A stretch of 52,460 nt of DNA. It comes from Chitinophagales bacterium. GTDB lineage: Bacteria; Bacteroidota; Bacteroidia; Chitinophagales; JABDMM01. This document shows, piece by piece, positions 8,709 through 17,242 of this stretch. Numbering within the stretch: the first letter of the stretch is position 1; each line of letters starts with the position of its first letter. The notes below the pieces were generated by a model. It was not told the origin of the DNA and did no database searches. It saw only the letters and a program-made list of their open reading frames with translations. Both the position numbers and the translations under genes were made by a program. The stretch covers positions 1-52,460 of the forward strand of contig JABDMM010000022.1 of the NCBI GenBank assembly GCA_013001465.1, in the 5' to 3' direction.

Positions 8709-10760
8709 CTAAGTACTTTTATCTATCAATTCAGCAATATCATAAACTTTTATGTTCGATTCCTTTGTCTTAACTCCATCGGTCATCATTGTCATACAAA
8801 ATGGGCACGCAGCAGCAACTATTTCCGCTCCTGTTTCAACAGCGTGAGTTGTCCTAAGATGATTCACTCTCATTTTGCCATCTTCTTCTTCTTTGAACAT
8901 CTGTGCTCCTCCCGCACCACAGCACATTCCTTTGCTTCGATTTTGCTTCATCTCTCTGATCTCAGATTTGAGGCTTTTTACAACATTCCGAGGATCATCA
9001 TAAATATCATTCCCTCTACCTAGATAGCATGAGTCATGATAAGTAATTGCAGACTCACTAAATGTCTCATTAGGATTGATCTTTCCTTCCTCTATCAATC
9101 GATTTAAAAAGGTGGTGTGATGCATCACTTCATAGTCGCCACCGAGATCGGGGTATTCATTTTTGAGAATATTGAAACAGTGCGGACATGTGGTCACGAT
9201 CTTTTTAACATTATGCATATTTAAAATCTCGACATTTTGCATTGCTTGCATCTGGTACAGGAACTCATTTCCTGCTCGTTTAGCCGGATCTCCTGTGCAG
9301 GATTCTTCTTTTCCCAGAACGGCAAAATCGACCTTCGCCTTCTTCAGAATACTGGCAAATGCTCTTGTAATACTTTGCACCCTATCATCAAATGCTCCTG
9401 CACAACCAACCCAGAACAAAACTTCGGGTGTGGAATTTTCCGTGATCGTAGGTACGCTTAATCCTTCTGCCCATTTCATTCTGTCTTCAGCTGAAAATGC
9501 CCAGGGAGCACCGTTGTTCTCCATATTGTTAAACATCCCGGTGAGATCACTTGGAACAGCGGATTGTTCTAAAACCAGATTTCTTCTCATCTCTACAATA
9601 AAAGGTACATGGTCTATATCAACAGGACACTCCTGAACACAAGCCATACAGGTGGTACAAGCCCACAGTTCTTCTTCGCTGATGTAATCAGGTACCAAGG
9701 ACACAGTTCCACTACCATTTTCGACCATTCCGGCTATAAATGAAGGCGAAACTTCTGTTGCTCTCTTTCTTAGATCAATATAAAGTTTACGGGGCGATAG
9801 TTTCTTACCTGTATTATTGGCTGGACATACCTCTGTACATCGTCCACATTCTGTGCAAGTGTAAGAGTCCATTATATTTTTCCAATTCACCTGATTTACA
9901 TCCCTGATCCCAAATGAAGGAAGCTCTGCAGGTGCTCCTTCCGGAGGTGGTGCAAATGCCGTATCAGGATTCATCATCATCTTTACCTCATTAGTGACAG
10001 ACTCCATAGAATCTAAATGAGCTTTCGGTGTTAATCTTGAGAAAAATACATTAGGAACTGCCATGATCACATGAAAATGCTTTGAATATGGCAATATATT
10101 TAAGAAGACTAATACGAGTACGATATGTATCCACCAGTTTACACTTTCAAGTGTATGTAAACTATCTGGCGACATAGATGAGAAAGGAAGCGCCAGGATC
10201 TTGCTTACCGGGAACAACCCCACATAATCTGAATTACTAAGCAAATATCCTGTGTTCATCAAAATCAAACTCACCATCAGGAAAAAAATCAGAAATAGTA
10301 TGACCGTGGCATCAATTTTTGACATTGGTTTCATCTCCGGTGCCTTAAACCTTCTAGGTTTAATGATATATCGCCTAGCTAAAAAGAGAATGACCGATAG
10401 AATAATGATAAAAGCAAATACCTCACCCGAAGCAGTAATGAAATTATAAACAGGACCTAGAACAGCGAGTGATCTGTCTGTACCTGCTAAACCATCAATG
10501 ATCATTTCTACTGTTCCTATCGTAATAACCAGGAATCCCCACCAAACCAAAGCGTGAAGAATGCCGGCTATTGGTTTACGCAGAATTTTACTCTGACCAA
10601 AAGCAACTAACAATGTTATCCTTAAACGTTCACCGATATTATCAAAACGATCTATCGGTTTTGCAGCTTTGAGTACTCTCAATATTTTCCAGCTTGTGTA
10701 GGCAAAGAAGCCTAACGTAGCGACTAGAACAATTAAAAAGATGATCTGACTTTGGCTCAT
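8709..10760 (-). CDS. Membrane-bound (Fe-S) oxidoreductase, heterodisulfide reductase-like
   Basis: About 683 residues from the chosen ATG at 10758-10760 (MSQSQIIFLIV); an in-frame start 33 bp further upstream is less likely because it adds residues before the first membrane segment. The N-terminal half has about five membrane helices, resembling the cytochrome-b-like NarI/HdrE domain. Then come two 4Fe-4S motifs (CTECGRCTEVCP and CTTCMACVQECP), followed by two CCG-type cysteine domains (VGCAG, TCPHCFN, then YHDSCYLGRGND, MCCGAGGAQM, CPFCMTMM). This combination moves electrons between the quinone pool and a soluble partner. The partner is not in the window, although an ETF/acyl-CoA dehydrogenase system is often suspected for such proteins. 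The SUI1-like gene follows after one base. Confidence 0.9.
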   Translation of the reverse strand: MSQSQIIFLIVLVATLGFFAYTSWKILRVLKAAKPIDRFDNIGERLRITLLVAFGQSKILRKPIAGILHALVWWGFLVITIGTVEMIIDGLAGTDRSLAVLGPVYNFITASGEVFAFIIILSVILFLARRYIIKPRRFKAPEMKPMSKIDATVILFLIFFLMVSLILMNTGYLLSNSDYVGLFPVSKILALPFSSMSPDSLHTLESVNWWIHIVLVLVFLNILPYSKHFHVIMAVPNVFFSRLTPKAHLDSMESVTNEVKMMMNPDTAFAPPPEGAPAELPSFGIRDVNQVNWKNIMDSYTCTECGRCTEVCPANNTGKKLSPRKLYIDLRKRATEVSPSFIAGMVENGSGTVSLVPDYISEEELWACTTCMACVQECPVDIDHVPFIVEMRRNLVLEQSAVPSDLTGMFNNMENNGAPWAFSAEDRMKWAEGLSVPTITENSTPEVLFWVGCAGAFDDRVQSITRAFASILKKAKVDFAVLGKEESCTGDPAKRAGNEFLYQMQAMQNVEILNMHNVKKIVTTCPHCFNILKNEYPDLGGDYEVMHHTTFLNRLIEEGKINPNETFSESAITYHDSCYLGRGNDIYDDPRNVVKSLKSEIREMKQNRSKGMCCGAGGAQMFKEEEDGKMRVNHLRTTHAVETGAEIVAAACPFCMTMMTDGVKTKESNIKVYDIAELIDKST

Positions 10761-10871
10761 TGGTAATTTTAAATTATGAACTAATATAATCAAATATTCA
10801 GCCCTCTTATTAATCTAAATCCTAAGCATTCTTAAGTAACAGGATGGAAAAGGTTACGTATAATTTTATTG

Positions 10872-13196
10872 ATGAAACGACCCGGAATTACATTTAACTT
10901 GATCATAGTTATCCTGCTGATAGCTAATTCACTATACGGACAACTTGATCCCAGGATTCCTTTGAAGTTACATGAGCAGGTCATGAATAGATCTCAGGAA
11001 ACTGTTCCACTTCTCATCGAAGGAAATATTCAAGATATCAAGTCCTTTTGTTCAAGAACAAATTCGGTTCTGAAATTTTCAAATGGGAACATCGCTTCGA
11101 TCAATGTTCGATATAGCGATATCCCAAAGCTAGCTGAGATGCACTCGCTCACTAAAATTGAAGCACCTGTCACAACTGTCCGTCCATTGATGGATTCTGC
11201 TTTGATCAAAAACAATGTGTTCGGTGTTCATAGTGGATTACCTCCATTAACTCAAAATTACACTGGAAGGGATGTAGTCATAGGAATAATCGATGTTGGT
11301 ATTTATTTTGACCATAAGGATTTTCAGCGGGGTGATAGCAGTACCCGAATTCGATATATTTGGGATCAAAGGGTTAGTAACTCACCGAATGCACCCTTAG
11401 GATATGGATATGGTGAAGAATGGAGCTGGATAGATATCGATGCGGGAAATTGCACTCATGTAGAACCGTCGAATGGTTACGGACACGGGACTAATGTTAC
11501 CGGAATTGCAGCTGGAAATGGAAGTGCAAATGGTAGATTTAAAGGCGTAGCTCCAAATGCAGAACTTGTGATCGTGTCTATCAATGGCAACGACTTTCTA
11601 ACAAATGTTGTCGATGCTATAGATTACATATACAAAAAAGCGGATGCTTTAGGAAAACCATGTGTTATAAATACCAGTGTTGGAATTTATGAAGGCAGTC
11701 ATGATGGTAAGGATTTACACGCAAGGATAATAGAAAACCTGATAGATGATAAGGAAGGAAGAGCATTAGTAGCAGCTGCTGGCAATGCCGGAGGTGTAAA
11801 ATTTCATCTCGGTTATGATGTCGAAGAGGATTCTTCTTTTACCTGGTTTTTCGAGAACAATTCTTCTAAACCCATTTTTTACGAGGTTTATTCAGACACA
11901 CAGGATCTCAAAAATGTTGAATTCTCATTTGCAGCCGATAATCCCAGCCTATATTTTTACTATGGAAGAACAGAATGGCTCAATGTGGTCGATGATTTTG
12001 ATGTAGAGGAGGGTTCTCCAGATCTGGTTGTTCAAAGTATTTATGATCAAGGGACTTTAATTGGTCAGGTTTGGACAAGAGTAGAACTTTCCTTAGGAGT
12101 ATACAAGATAGAGGTACAGATCTTTCCGGCAGTGAATTCTCTCTACTGGAGATTCTCAACGAAGGGAGATGGACGGGTCGATCTCTGGTCAAATAAAACG
12201 TATACCGGTACTTCAAATATGATCCAGGCAGGATTGCCTTCTGTGCAAACTATGCCTGAGATCGCAACTTATAAGTTACCAGATGCCTTGCAAAATATGG
12301 TAAGCAGTTGGCAATGTTCTCCGAAAGTGATCACCGTTGCAAATTACGTGAATCGTACTGTGTATACGGATTATAATTTGGATCTACATGATGTGAATAG
12401 CGAGAATGGTGCTATACCTTCAGTATCGAATGATCTATATCCTACTTCCAGCTACGGTCCAGCAAGAACAGGTATCGTTAAACCTGATATTGCAGCAACT
12501 GGCAGCGCTACTTTATGTACAGGAAATCTGACAAATAACAATGCATTGATCGGTTCCGGACAAGGTTTTAAGGTCGCAGAGGGAGGCTTACACAATAGAA
12601 ATGGTGGAACTTCGATGGCATCGCCTGTAGTTGCCGGAATTGTTGCACTTTACCTTGAGAAGAACCCGAATGCCCGATGGAATGAGATCAAAGAAGCTAT
12701 CATTAGTTCAGCGAAATCAGATCATTACACAGGTATCACTCCGAATTATGGCTGGGGATATGGTAAAGTGGATGCCATGGCAGCGCTTTCGTTTCCGGTT
12801 GCTTATGGTTGCACGGATACTGCTGCATTTAATTTTGATCCTTTCGCTAATGTGGACGATGGAACCTGCGAATCAATAGTCTATGGGTGTACCGATATAT
12901 CTGCTGTTAATTATGATCCTCTCGCAAACACCGATGATGGAAGTTGTGACTATAACAGCGGGATCGATGGTCTGGATCTAACTAAAGCATTTGTATATCC
13001 TGTCCCTGCAAACAAGATATTGTTTGCAAGAGGCTTTAGATCTGGAACAAACTATAAGATCGTTGACAAATTAGGGAGAGCTATTTTAAGTGATAAGTTT
13101 TATCCCGATATGCAAATTGATATAGAGGTACTGAGCCCAGGTATCTATTATCTGCAAACCGATGAGCTTCATAGTAAATTCATCAAGACCAGATAA
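10872..13196 (+). CDS. Secreted subtilisin-like serine protease (S8) with T9SS C-terminus
   Basis: 774 residues from the ATG at 10872; the TTG codon just before it is an alternative. A signal peptide (FNLIIVILLIANSLYGQ) is followed by the S8 catalytic domain: Asp about 141 in GIIDVGIYFD, His about 205 in GYGHGTNV, oxyanion Asn about 305 in AAAGNAGG and Ser about 581 in GGTSMASP. The His-to-Ser distance is much longer than in classical subtilisin, showing an inserted domain (roughly 320-470). After the protease come two tandem cysteine-bearing repeats of the GCTD..A.N.DP.A..DDG.C type (about 646-694), then a roughly 70-residue sorting domain with YPVPA and GIYYL, typical of type A T9SS cargo. 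Likely exported and anchored or released at the surface. It stands alone between divergent and convergent neighbours. Confidence 0.92.
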   Translation: MKRPGITFNLIIVILLIANSLYGQLDPRIPLKLHEQVMNRSQETVPLLIEGNIQDIKSFCSRTNSVLKFSNGNIASINVRYSDIPKLAEMHSLTKIEAPVTTVRPLMDSALIKNNVFGVHSGLPPLTQNYTGRDVVIGIIDVGIYFDHKDFQRGDSSTRIRYIWDQRVSNSPNAPLGYGYGEEWSWIDIDAGNCTHVEPSNGYGHGTNVTGIAAGNGSANGRFKGVAPNAELVIVSINGNDFLTNVVDAIDYIYKKADALGKPCVINTSVGIYEGSHDGKDLHARIIENLIDDKEGRALVAAAGNAGGVKFHLGYDVEEDSSFTWFFENNSSKPIFYEVYSDTQDLKNVEFSFAADNPSLYFYYGRTEWLNVVDDFDVEEGSPDLVVQSIYDQGTLIGQVWTRVELSLGVYKIEVQIFPAVNSLYWRFSTKGDGRVDLWSNKTYTGTSNMIQAGLPSVQTMPEIATYKLPDALQNMVSSWQCSPKVITVANYVNRTVYTDYNLDLHDVNSENGAIPSVSNDLYPTSSYGPARTGIVKPDIAATGSATLCTGNLTNNNALIGSGQGFKVAEGGLHNRNGGTSMASPVVAGIVALYLEKNPNARWNEIKEAIISSAKSDHYTGITPNYGWGYGKVDAMAALSFPVAYGCTDTAAFNFDPFANVDDGTCESIVYGCTDISAVNYDPLANTDDGSCDYNSGIDGLDLTKAFVYPVPANKILFARGFRSGTNYKIVDKLGRAILSDKFYPDMQIDIEVLSPGIYYLQTDELHSKFIKTR

Positions 13197-13211
13197 TAAA
13201 AACATATTTTC

Positions 13212-13219
13212 TAATTTTG
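13212..13219 (+). promoter_or_regulatory. Candidate -7 box for the PyrR-like gene
   Basis: TAATTTTG matches TAnnTTTG and is placed 25 bp before the ATG of the phosphoribosyltransferase gene, in the 48-bp gap after the protease gene. No convincing -33 TTTG is visible. Confidence 0.45.
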
Positions 13220-13244
13220 CGCTTTCCGGTTCAAAATTTTTATA

Positions 13245-13748
13245 ATGTCAAAAGCTAGTTTAATTCTTAACGATTGGGATATCGATCAACGCATTAAGCG
13301 TATTGCATACCAGATTCTTGAAGAGAACTTTGAAGAAAAGGAGCTTTTTATAATCGGTATCAAGGACCAGGGATTTGTTTTTGCTAACTATCTCTCAGAA
13401 GCGATCAGGAGGATAAGCTCAATCAAAATTCATTTACATGAATTGACAATGGACAAATCTGATCCGTTATCCGAAGAAATAAAAATCAATATCGAGAGTC
13501 AAAAATTAAAAGACAAGGTTGTGATCTTTGCAGACGATGTTGCAAGCACAGGAAGGACAGTCTACTATGCGCTGCAGGGTATTAAAGACAGCGCACCAAA
13601 AAAAGTGCAGGTTTCCGTTCTTGTCGATCGCAAACATAAGCTATATCCAATCTGTTCTGACTTTGTTGGTCTTTCACTTACAACAACTATACATGAGCAT
13701 ATTACAGCTAAGCTCAAAGGTAAAACGAAGAGTGTTTACCTGAACTGA
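13245..13748 (+). CDS. PyrR-like phosphoribosyltransferase
   Basis: 167 residues with a type I phosphoribosyltransferase fold. The PRPP-binding loop is VVIFADDVASTGRTVYYAL (about 92-110), and the C-terminal VLVDRKHKLYPICSDFVG resembles the DRGHRELPI..DFVG region of PyrR. PyrR proteins either attenuate pyr operon transcription or act as uracil phosphoribosyltransferases; no attenuator is visible here, so a regulatory role is not supported. Purine-type phosphoribosyltransferase activity is the main alternative. The 3' end overlaps the convergent aroK gene by 13 bp. Confidence 0.8.
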   Translation: MSKASLILNDWDIDQRIKRIAYQILEENFEEKELFIIGIKDQGFVFANYLSEAIRRISSIKIHLHELTMDKSDPLSEEIKINIESQKLKDKVVIFADDVASTGRTVYYALQGIKDSAPKKVQVSVLVDRKHKLYPICSDFVGLSLTTTIHEHITAKLKGKTKSVYLN

Positions 13749-14257
13749 TCGATCTTATCTATCTTATCTATCAGACTGCTGATATTCATTTTCTCTTCAT
13801 CATAAATAATATCAGCTCTATCATAGAAGGATTTTCTTTCTGAAAGCAATTCGCTTATGTATTCTCTTAGCTCGGTTTCATCTTTTTCAGAAAGCAGTGG
13901 TCTGATTTTTCGATGTTTTTTTAATCTTTCATAGAGTTTATCTTCGCTAACTTTTAAAAACACAGAGATACCATTCTCTTTAATAAAATCCATATTGTCG
14001 AAAAAGCATGGAGTTCCTCCACCAAGCGCATAAACTGTATTGTTGAATGTGAGTTCTCTCAGCGTCTTAGCTTCAAGCGCCCGAAAGCTTTTTTCGCTTT
14101 TCTTAAAAAAGTTGTGCAGCTCTTCGTTTGTTTTTTCCTCAATGACCGCATCAAGGTCGATAAAATTCAATTTTAATGCTGCTGACAGTTCTTTTCCTAA
14201 AGAACTTTTTCCTGATCCCATAAAGCCGATCAGGTAGATCCTGGATTCTTTACTCAT
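13736..14257 (-). CDS. aroK: Shikimate kinase
   Basis: 173 residues, standard for the enzyme that phosphorylates shikimate at the 3-hydroxyl in chorismate synthesis. It shows the P-loop GFMGSGKSSLGKELS (about 11-25), the DLDAVIEEKTNEEL substrate/metal segment, the SFRALEAKTLREL helix and the ALGGGTP loop that grips shikimate, followed by the lid arginines (RKIRPLLS). It overlaps the stop of the upstream ABC permease gene by 4 bp (ATGA), so it is the last gene of a minus-strand operon with DUF1599, BT_3928 and the permease. The C-terminus is rich in IDKID repeats that vary among homologues. Confidence 0.95.
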   Translation of the reverse strand: MSKESRIYLIGFMGSGKSSLGKELSAALKLNFIDLDAVIEEKTNEELHNFFKKSEKSFRALEAKTLRELTFNNTVYALGGGTPCFFDNMDFIKENGISVFLKVSEDKLYERLKKHRKIRPLLSEKDETELREYISELLSERKSFYDRADIIYDEEKMNISSLIDKIDKIDQFR

Positions 14258-15333
14258 CCTGTTTTAATTGAAATTCTTGGATCCAGTATTGCATAGAGAA
14301 TATCGACGAAAATATTTACCAGAATGAAAACAGAAGCAATAAATAATACGGATCCCATAACAACGGGGAAATCGAAATTCAGCAATGAAGTTACGGTCTG
14401 ATAACCCAATCCTTTATAGTCAAAGACGATCTCGACGAAAAATGCTCCGGCTAACAATGCACCAAACCATCCTGATATCGATGTTACAACAGGATTGAGT
14501 GCGTTGCGTAAAGCATGTTTGAAGACAACGGTATAGTGACCTAGACCTTTCGATCTTGCTGTTCTGATATAGTCCTGATTCAGCACGTCAAGCATCGAAC
14601 TTCGGGTTAGCTGTGTAATTATTGCAATAGGACGTATCCCAAGCGCAATAGCAGGCAGCACTATGTTTTTCCAGACTACAATTTCTTCCCCCATTAAATT
14701 TGTTTCAAACAATGAACCAACAAAATTCAATCCTGTGTATTCATGCAACGTATAACCGAATATCAGCGAAAGTATAAATCCCGAAAAGTAAGAAGGGACT
14801 GAAATGCCAATAACAGAGGAGACAACTGCTGCATTATCGATATAGGTAAATTGATTGAGTGCTGCTATGATACCAAGAATAATTCCAAAGATCGAAGCAA
14901 AAACGATCGCAACTACCGCCAAATAAATAGTAGGTTCTATCTTTTCTGAAAGAATGGTCGAGACCTTTCTCCTATTTTGAAATGACCTGCCGAGATAAGG
15001 GTTCTTTAAAACCAGGCTATATTTTCCGAGCGCAAAGATTTTATTAAACCTGTAATCTTCAGCATCCAGAAATGTTAGACTATTTTCATTCACCTGATTG
15101 TGGAATGACAATGGTGAAAGATCGTTGACATAAAGTAAAAACCGTTTCCAGCCGGGTTCATTCAGTCTGAATTCTCTTTCTATAACTTCCACGCTTGCAG
15201 CATCTGCCCTTTGTCCCATGGTAAGCCTGGCTGAATTAACAGGAAGAATATTAAATAGGAAGAAAATGATGATGATCACTCCTATAAGTACAAGCACACC
15301 GTTGAGTAGTCTCTGAAGTATAAAATTAAGCAC
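14254..15333 (-). CDS. ABC transporter permease, DppB/OppB (oligopeptide) family
   Basis: 359 residues. The N-terminal helix LNFILQRLLNGVLVLIGVIIIIFFLFNILP is the typical first segment of OppB-type permeases. A periplasmic region of about 100 residues follows, then five more helices with the EAA-type coupling loop (TRSSMLDVLNQDYIRTARSKGLG) and a family-typical end VDILYAILDPRI. It would be one half of the channel of a dipeptide or oligopeptide importer. No OppC, ATPase or binding-protein gene is adjacent, so partners must be encoded elsewhere. The frame begins at GTG (15331-15333) and I see no nearby ATG alternative. It is 8 bp from BT_3928 and overlaps aroK. Confidence 0.9.
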   Translation of the reverse strand: MLNFILQRLLNGVLVLIGVIIIIFFLFNILPVNSARLTMGQRADAASVEVIEREFRLNEPGWKRFLLYVNDLSPLSFHNQVNENSLTFLDAEDYRFNKIFALGKYSLVLKNPYLGRSFQNRRKVSTILSEKIEPTIYLAVVAIVFASIFGIILGIIAALNQFTYIDNAAVVSSVIGISVPSYFSGFILSLIFGYTLHEYTGLNFVGSLFETNLMGEEIVVWKNIVLPAIALGIRPIAIITQLTRSSMLDVLNQDYIRTARSKGLGHYTVVFKHALRNALNPVVTSISGWFGALLAGAFFVEIVFDYKGLGYQTVTSLLNFDFPVVMGSVLFIASVFILVNIFVDILYAILDPRISIKTG

Positions 15334-15341
15334 GTCTAAAG

Positions 15342-16643
15342 TTACTTAAGATATTCAGATTTCAGCTCCTCGTATGTAGGAATATGTTTATGATGCCATT
15401 TATCTATAATGACACCATTCTTCACGAGTACAAGCCCGGGGTTTGACCTCACTATAGTTTTCAGGAATGTTGCATCTGCTGTGTAGAATGGGTATGCCGC
15501 CTGTACATCATGTCTGAAGTCATCATTAGCATCGCTGGCAATTGCGTATACCTGGTAACCATCACTTTGAGCTTTAGTTGCAAGATCGTTGAGCTTGTTC
15601 TCAAAGACTGACTTTTTTGTCTTTTCAAGTGAATAAGCTACGATCCAGAAGTTGTAATTCTCATCTTCCAGTAGGTCCGCGTTGACCTCTTCACCCTCCT
15701 CATTTAACACCAGGAAGTTACTGATCTTAGCTGGGATCCCTGGGTCGATAATGTTAACCTCTCTGTCTTTAAACACCCAACCATCCTCTTTTTTAGGCAG
15801 GTTCTTCATATCAAACGACTTGACTTCCCCTGAATTTGAATTTTCATAGATAAATGTAAACTCCTGCTCAGCTTCTCTTTCAGGCACCATCAGTTGAGGA
15901 ATGTTATTCCCTTTTTTATAAGGTCTGAAATCCACCATTGGCAGATCTGTTACATAATTGCTCAAACAGAAGATGAAAGTTATTGCTGTCGATACCAACA
16001 GAATTATCAATCCTGCTTTACTACCTGCGAAAAGCGGAGTGATCTTGCTTAAACTCATCAGCAGAATAATAATAAGTACCATCAAAAAGATGTCTTTGTA
16101 AAATGATAATCTGGGTTCTATTTTTAGAAAATCACCGAAACAACCACAGTCTGTTACTTTCATATTATTCTCGTCAAACTCTACGATCATAGGCACTTCC
16201 TGATTCTGAGCTTGCATTTCAGCTACATATTCTTTGTCGAAATATTTTGGGTTGACAAATCCATTTAAATAGGTGTAACCTGTAAGAAAAGTAAAGAATA
16301 GAATTAGTAAGCCTGTTGTGATCACTGTGAGTTTTCTGTAGCTACCTATGATAAGCGCAATACCAAGTACAATTTCAAGCACTACCATAAAAATTGCAAG
16401 AGGTAGGGTTAGTGGATCTAGTTTTGGAAAAAATCCTCCGAATGCAATAAAGTAGTCATGCATTTTATAGGCAGTTCCCAATGGATCAATCGCTTTAACT
16501 GCGCCAGAAAAGATCAGGAATGCACCTAAGAAGTTTTTGATAAATGCTATAAATAAATTCTGAGGCTTTCTGTACGCATATGCTGCTCCTGTAATAGCAA
16601 TTGCGGCAATAAAAGTGTAGATAACTACTTTCGTCAATGTCAT
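15342..16643 (-). CDS. BT_3928-family membrane protein (DoxX-like with thioredoxin-like C-terminus)
   Basis: 433 residues. The N-terminal half has several membrane helices of DoxX/MauE character, with FLGAFLIFSGAVKAIDPLGTA, and a loop with CGCFG. The last 130 residues form a soluble thioredoxin/AhpC-like domain without a CxxC active site (NFWIVAYSLEKTKKS, VYAIASDANDDF, LVLVKNGVIIDKWHHKHIPTYEE). This architecture matches the Bacteroidota BT_3928 family, which has no experimentally fixed role; a part in envelope redox balance is a reasonable inference. It follows the DUF1599 gene by 5 bp, an arrangement common in this phylum, and precedes the permease by 8 bp. Confidence 0.85.
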   Translation of the reverse strand: MTLTKVVIYTFIAAIAITGAAYAYRKPQNLFIAFIKNFLGAFLIFSGAVKAIDPLGTAYKMHDYFIAFGGFFPKLDPLTLPLAIFMVVLEIVLGIALIIGSYRKLTVITTGLLILFFTFLTGYTYLNGFVNPKYFDKEYVAEMQAQNQEVPMIVEFDENNMKVTDCGCFGDFLKIEPRLSFYKDIFLMVLIIILLMSLSKITPLFAGSKAGLIILLVSTAITFIFCLSNYVTDLPMVDFRPYKKGNNIPQLMVPEREAEQEFTFIYENSNSGEVKSFDMKNLPKKEDGWVFKDREVNIIDPGIPAKISNFLVLNEEGEEVNADLLEDENYNFWIVAYSLEKTKKSVFENKLNDLATKAQSDGYQVYAIASDANDDFRHDVQAAYPFYTADATFLKTIVRSNPGLVLVKNGVIIDKWHHKHIPTYEELKSEYLK

Positions 16644-16648
16644 ATATT

Positions 16649-17242
16649 TCAGTTGTTTTCTTCCAATAATTTAATCAGGGCAAATACAGAATAATTAATG
16701 ATATCCCTGTAGTGTGAGTCTATTCCTTCCGATATTTTGGTTTTACCTGAATTATCCTCTATTTGTTTTATTCTTTTGATCTTCATCAATATCATGTCAG
16801 TCATAGAACTGATACGCATGTCACGCCAGGCTTCACCATAGTCATGATTTTTAGCGATCATCAGCTCCTTGTTTTCTGTAATATGCTTATTGTAATAATG
16901 AAGAGATGTCTCCAAGTCCAGATCTTCTTCATCTTCAGTACCCATTTCTAATTGGATGAGCCCGATAACGCAGTAGTTAATTAATCCCATGAATTCTTCT
17001 TCCGGACCTTCATCGATCTTACTGTATCCTGCTTCTTCTATAGTACGAACTCGCAATGCTTTTATGAATAATTGATCCGTAATGGAAGAAGGTCTCATGA
17101 TACGCCAGGACGTACCATAATCGCTGATCTTGTTCTGAAATATGTTGCGACACTTTTCTACTACCTCATCATATTGTTCAAGGGTGTTTGAATTCAACTT
17201 ATTAGTTATTTTTGGTGTGCTTACAGTCAATTTATGAGTCAA
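16649..17242 (-). CDS. DUF1599 protein (duplicated domain)
   Basis: About 197 residues made of two copies of the same roughly 80-residue unit: DYGTSWRIMRPSSITDQ at about 40 and DYGEAWRDMRISSMTDM at about 135. DUF1599 is also called a nucleotide-modification-associated domain; its biochemical role is not known. No ATG lies before the first conserved segment. The frame reaches TTG at 17240-17242, with other TTG codons at 17230 and 17197. The 17197 start would leave a 36-bp gap to the divergent folP gene, whereas the 17242 start would overlap it by 9 bp. It leads the operon with BT_3928, permease and aroK. Confidence 0.85.
   Translation of the reverse strand: MTHKLTVSTPKITNKLNSNTLEQYDEVVEKCRNIFQNKISDYGTSWRIMRPSSITDQLFIKALRVRTIEEAGYSKIDEGPEEEFMGLINYCVIGLIQLEMGTEDEEDLDLETSLHYYNKHITENKELMIAKNHDYGEAWRDMRISSMTDMILMKIKRIKQIEDNSGKTKISEGIDSHYRDIINYSVFALIKLLEENN

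Noticed and set aside
8706-9023. Plus-strand ORF of 105 codons opposite the Fe-S oxidoreductase gene
   Set aside because: It lies entirely antisense to a well-supported gene with Fe-S cysteine motifs, and the encoded sequence resembles no protein family.
10835-10862. GTAAC...GTTAC hairpin upstream of the S8 protease gene as a riboswitch or operator
   Set aside because: The stem is only 5 bp with a 12-base loop and has no flanking support; it is expected by chance.
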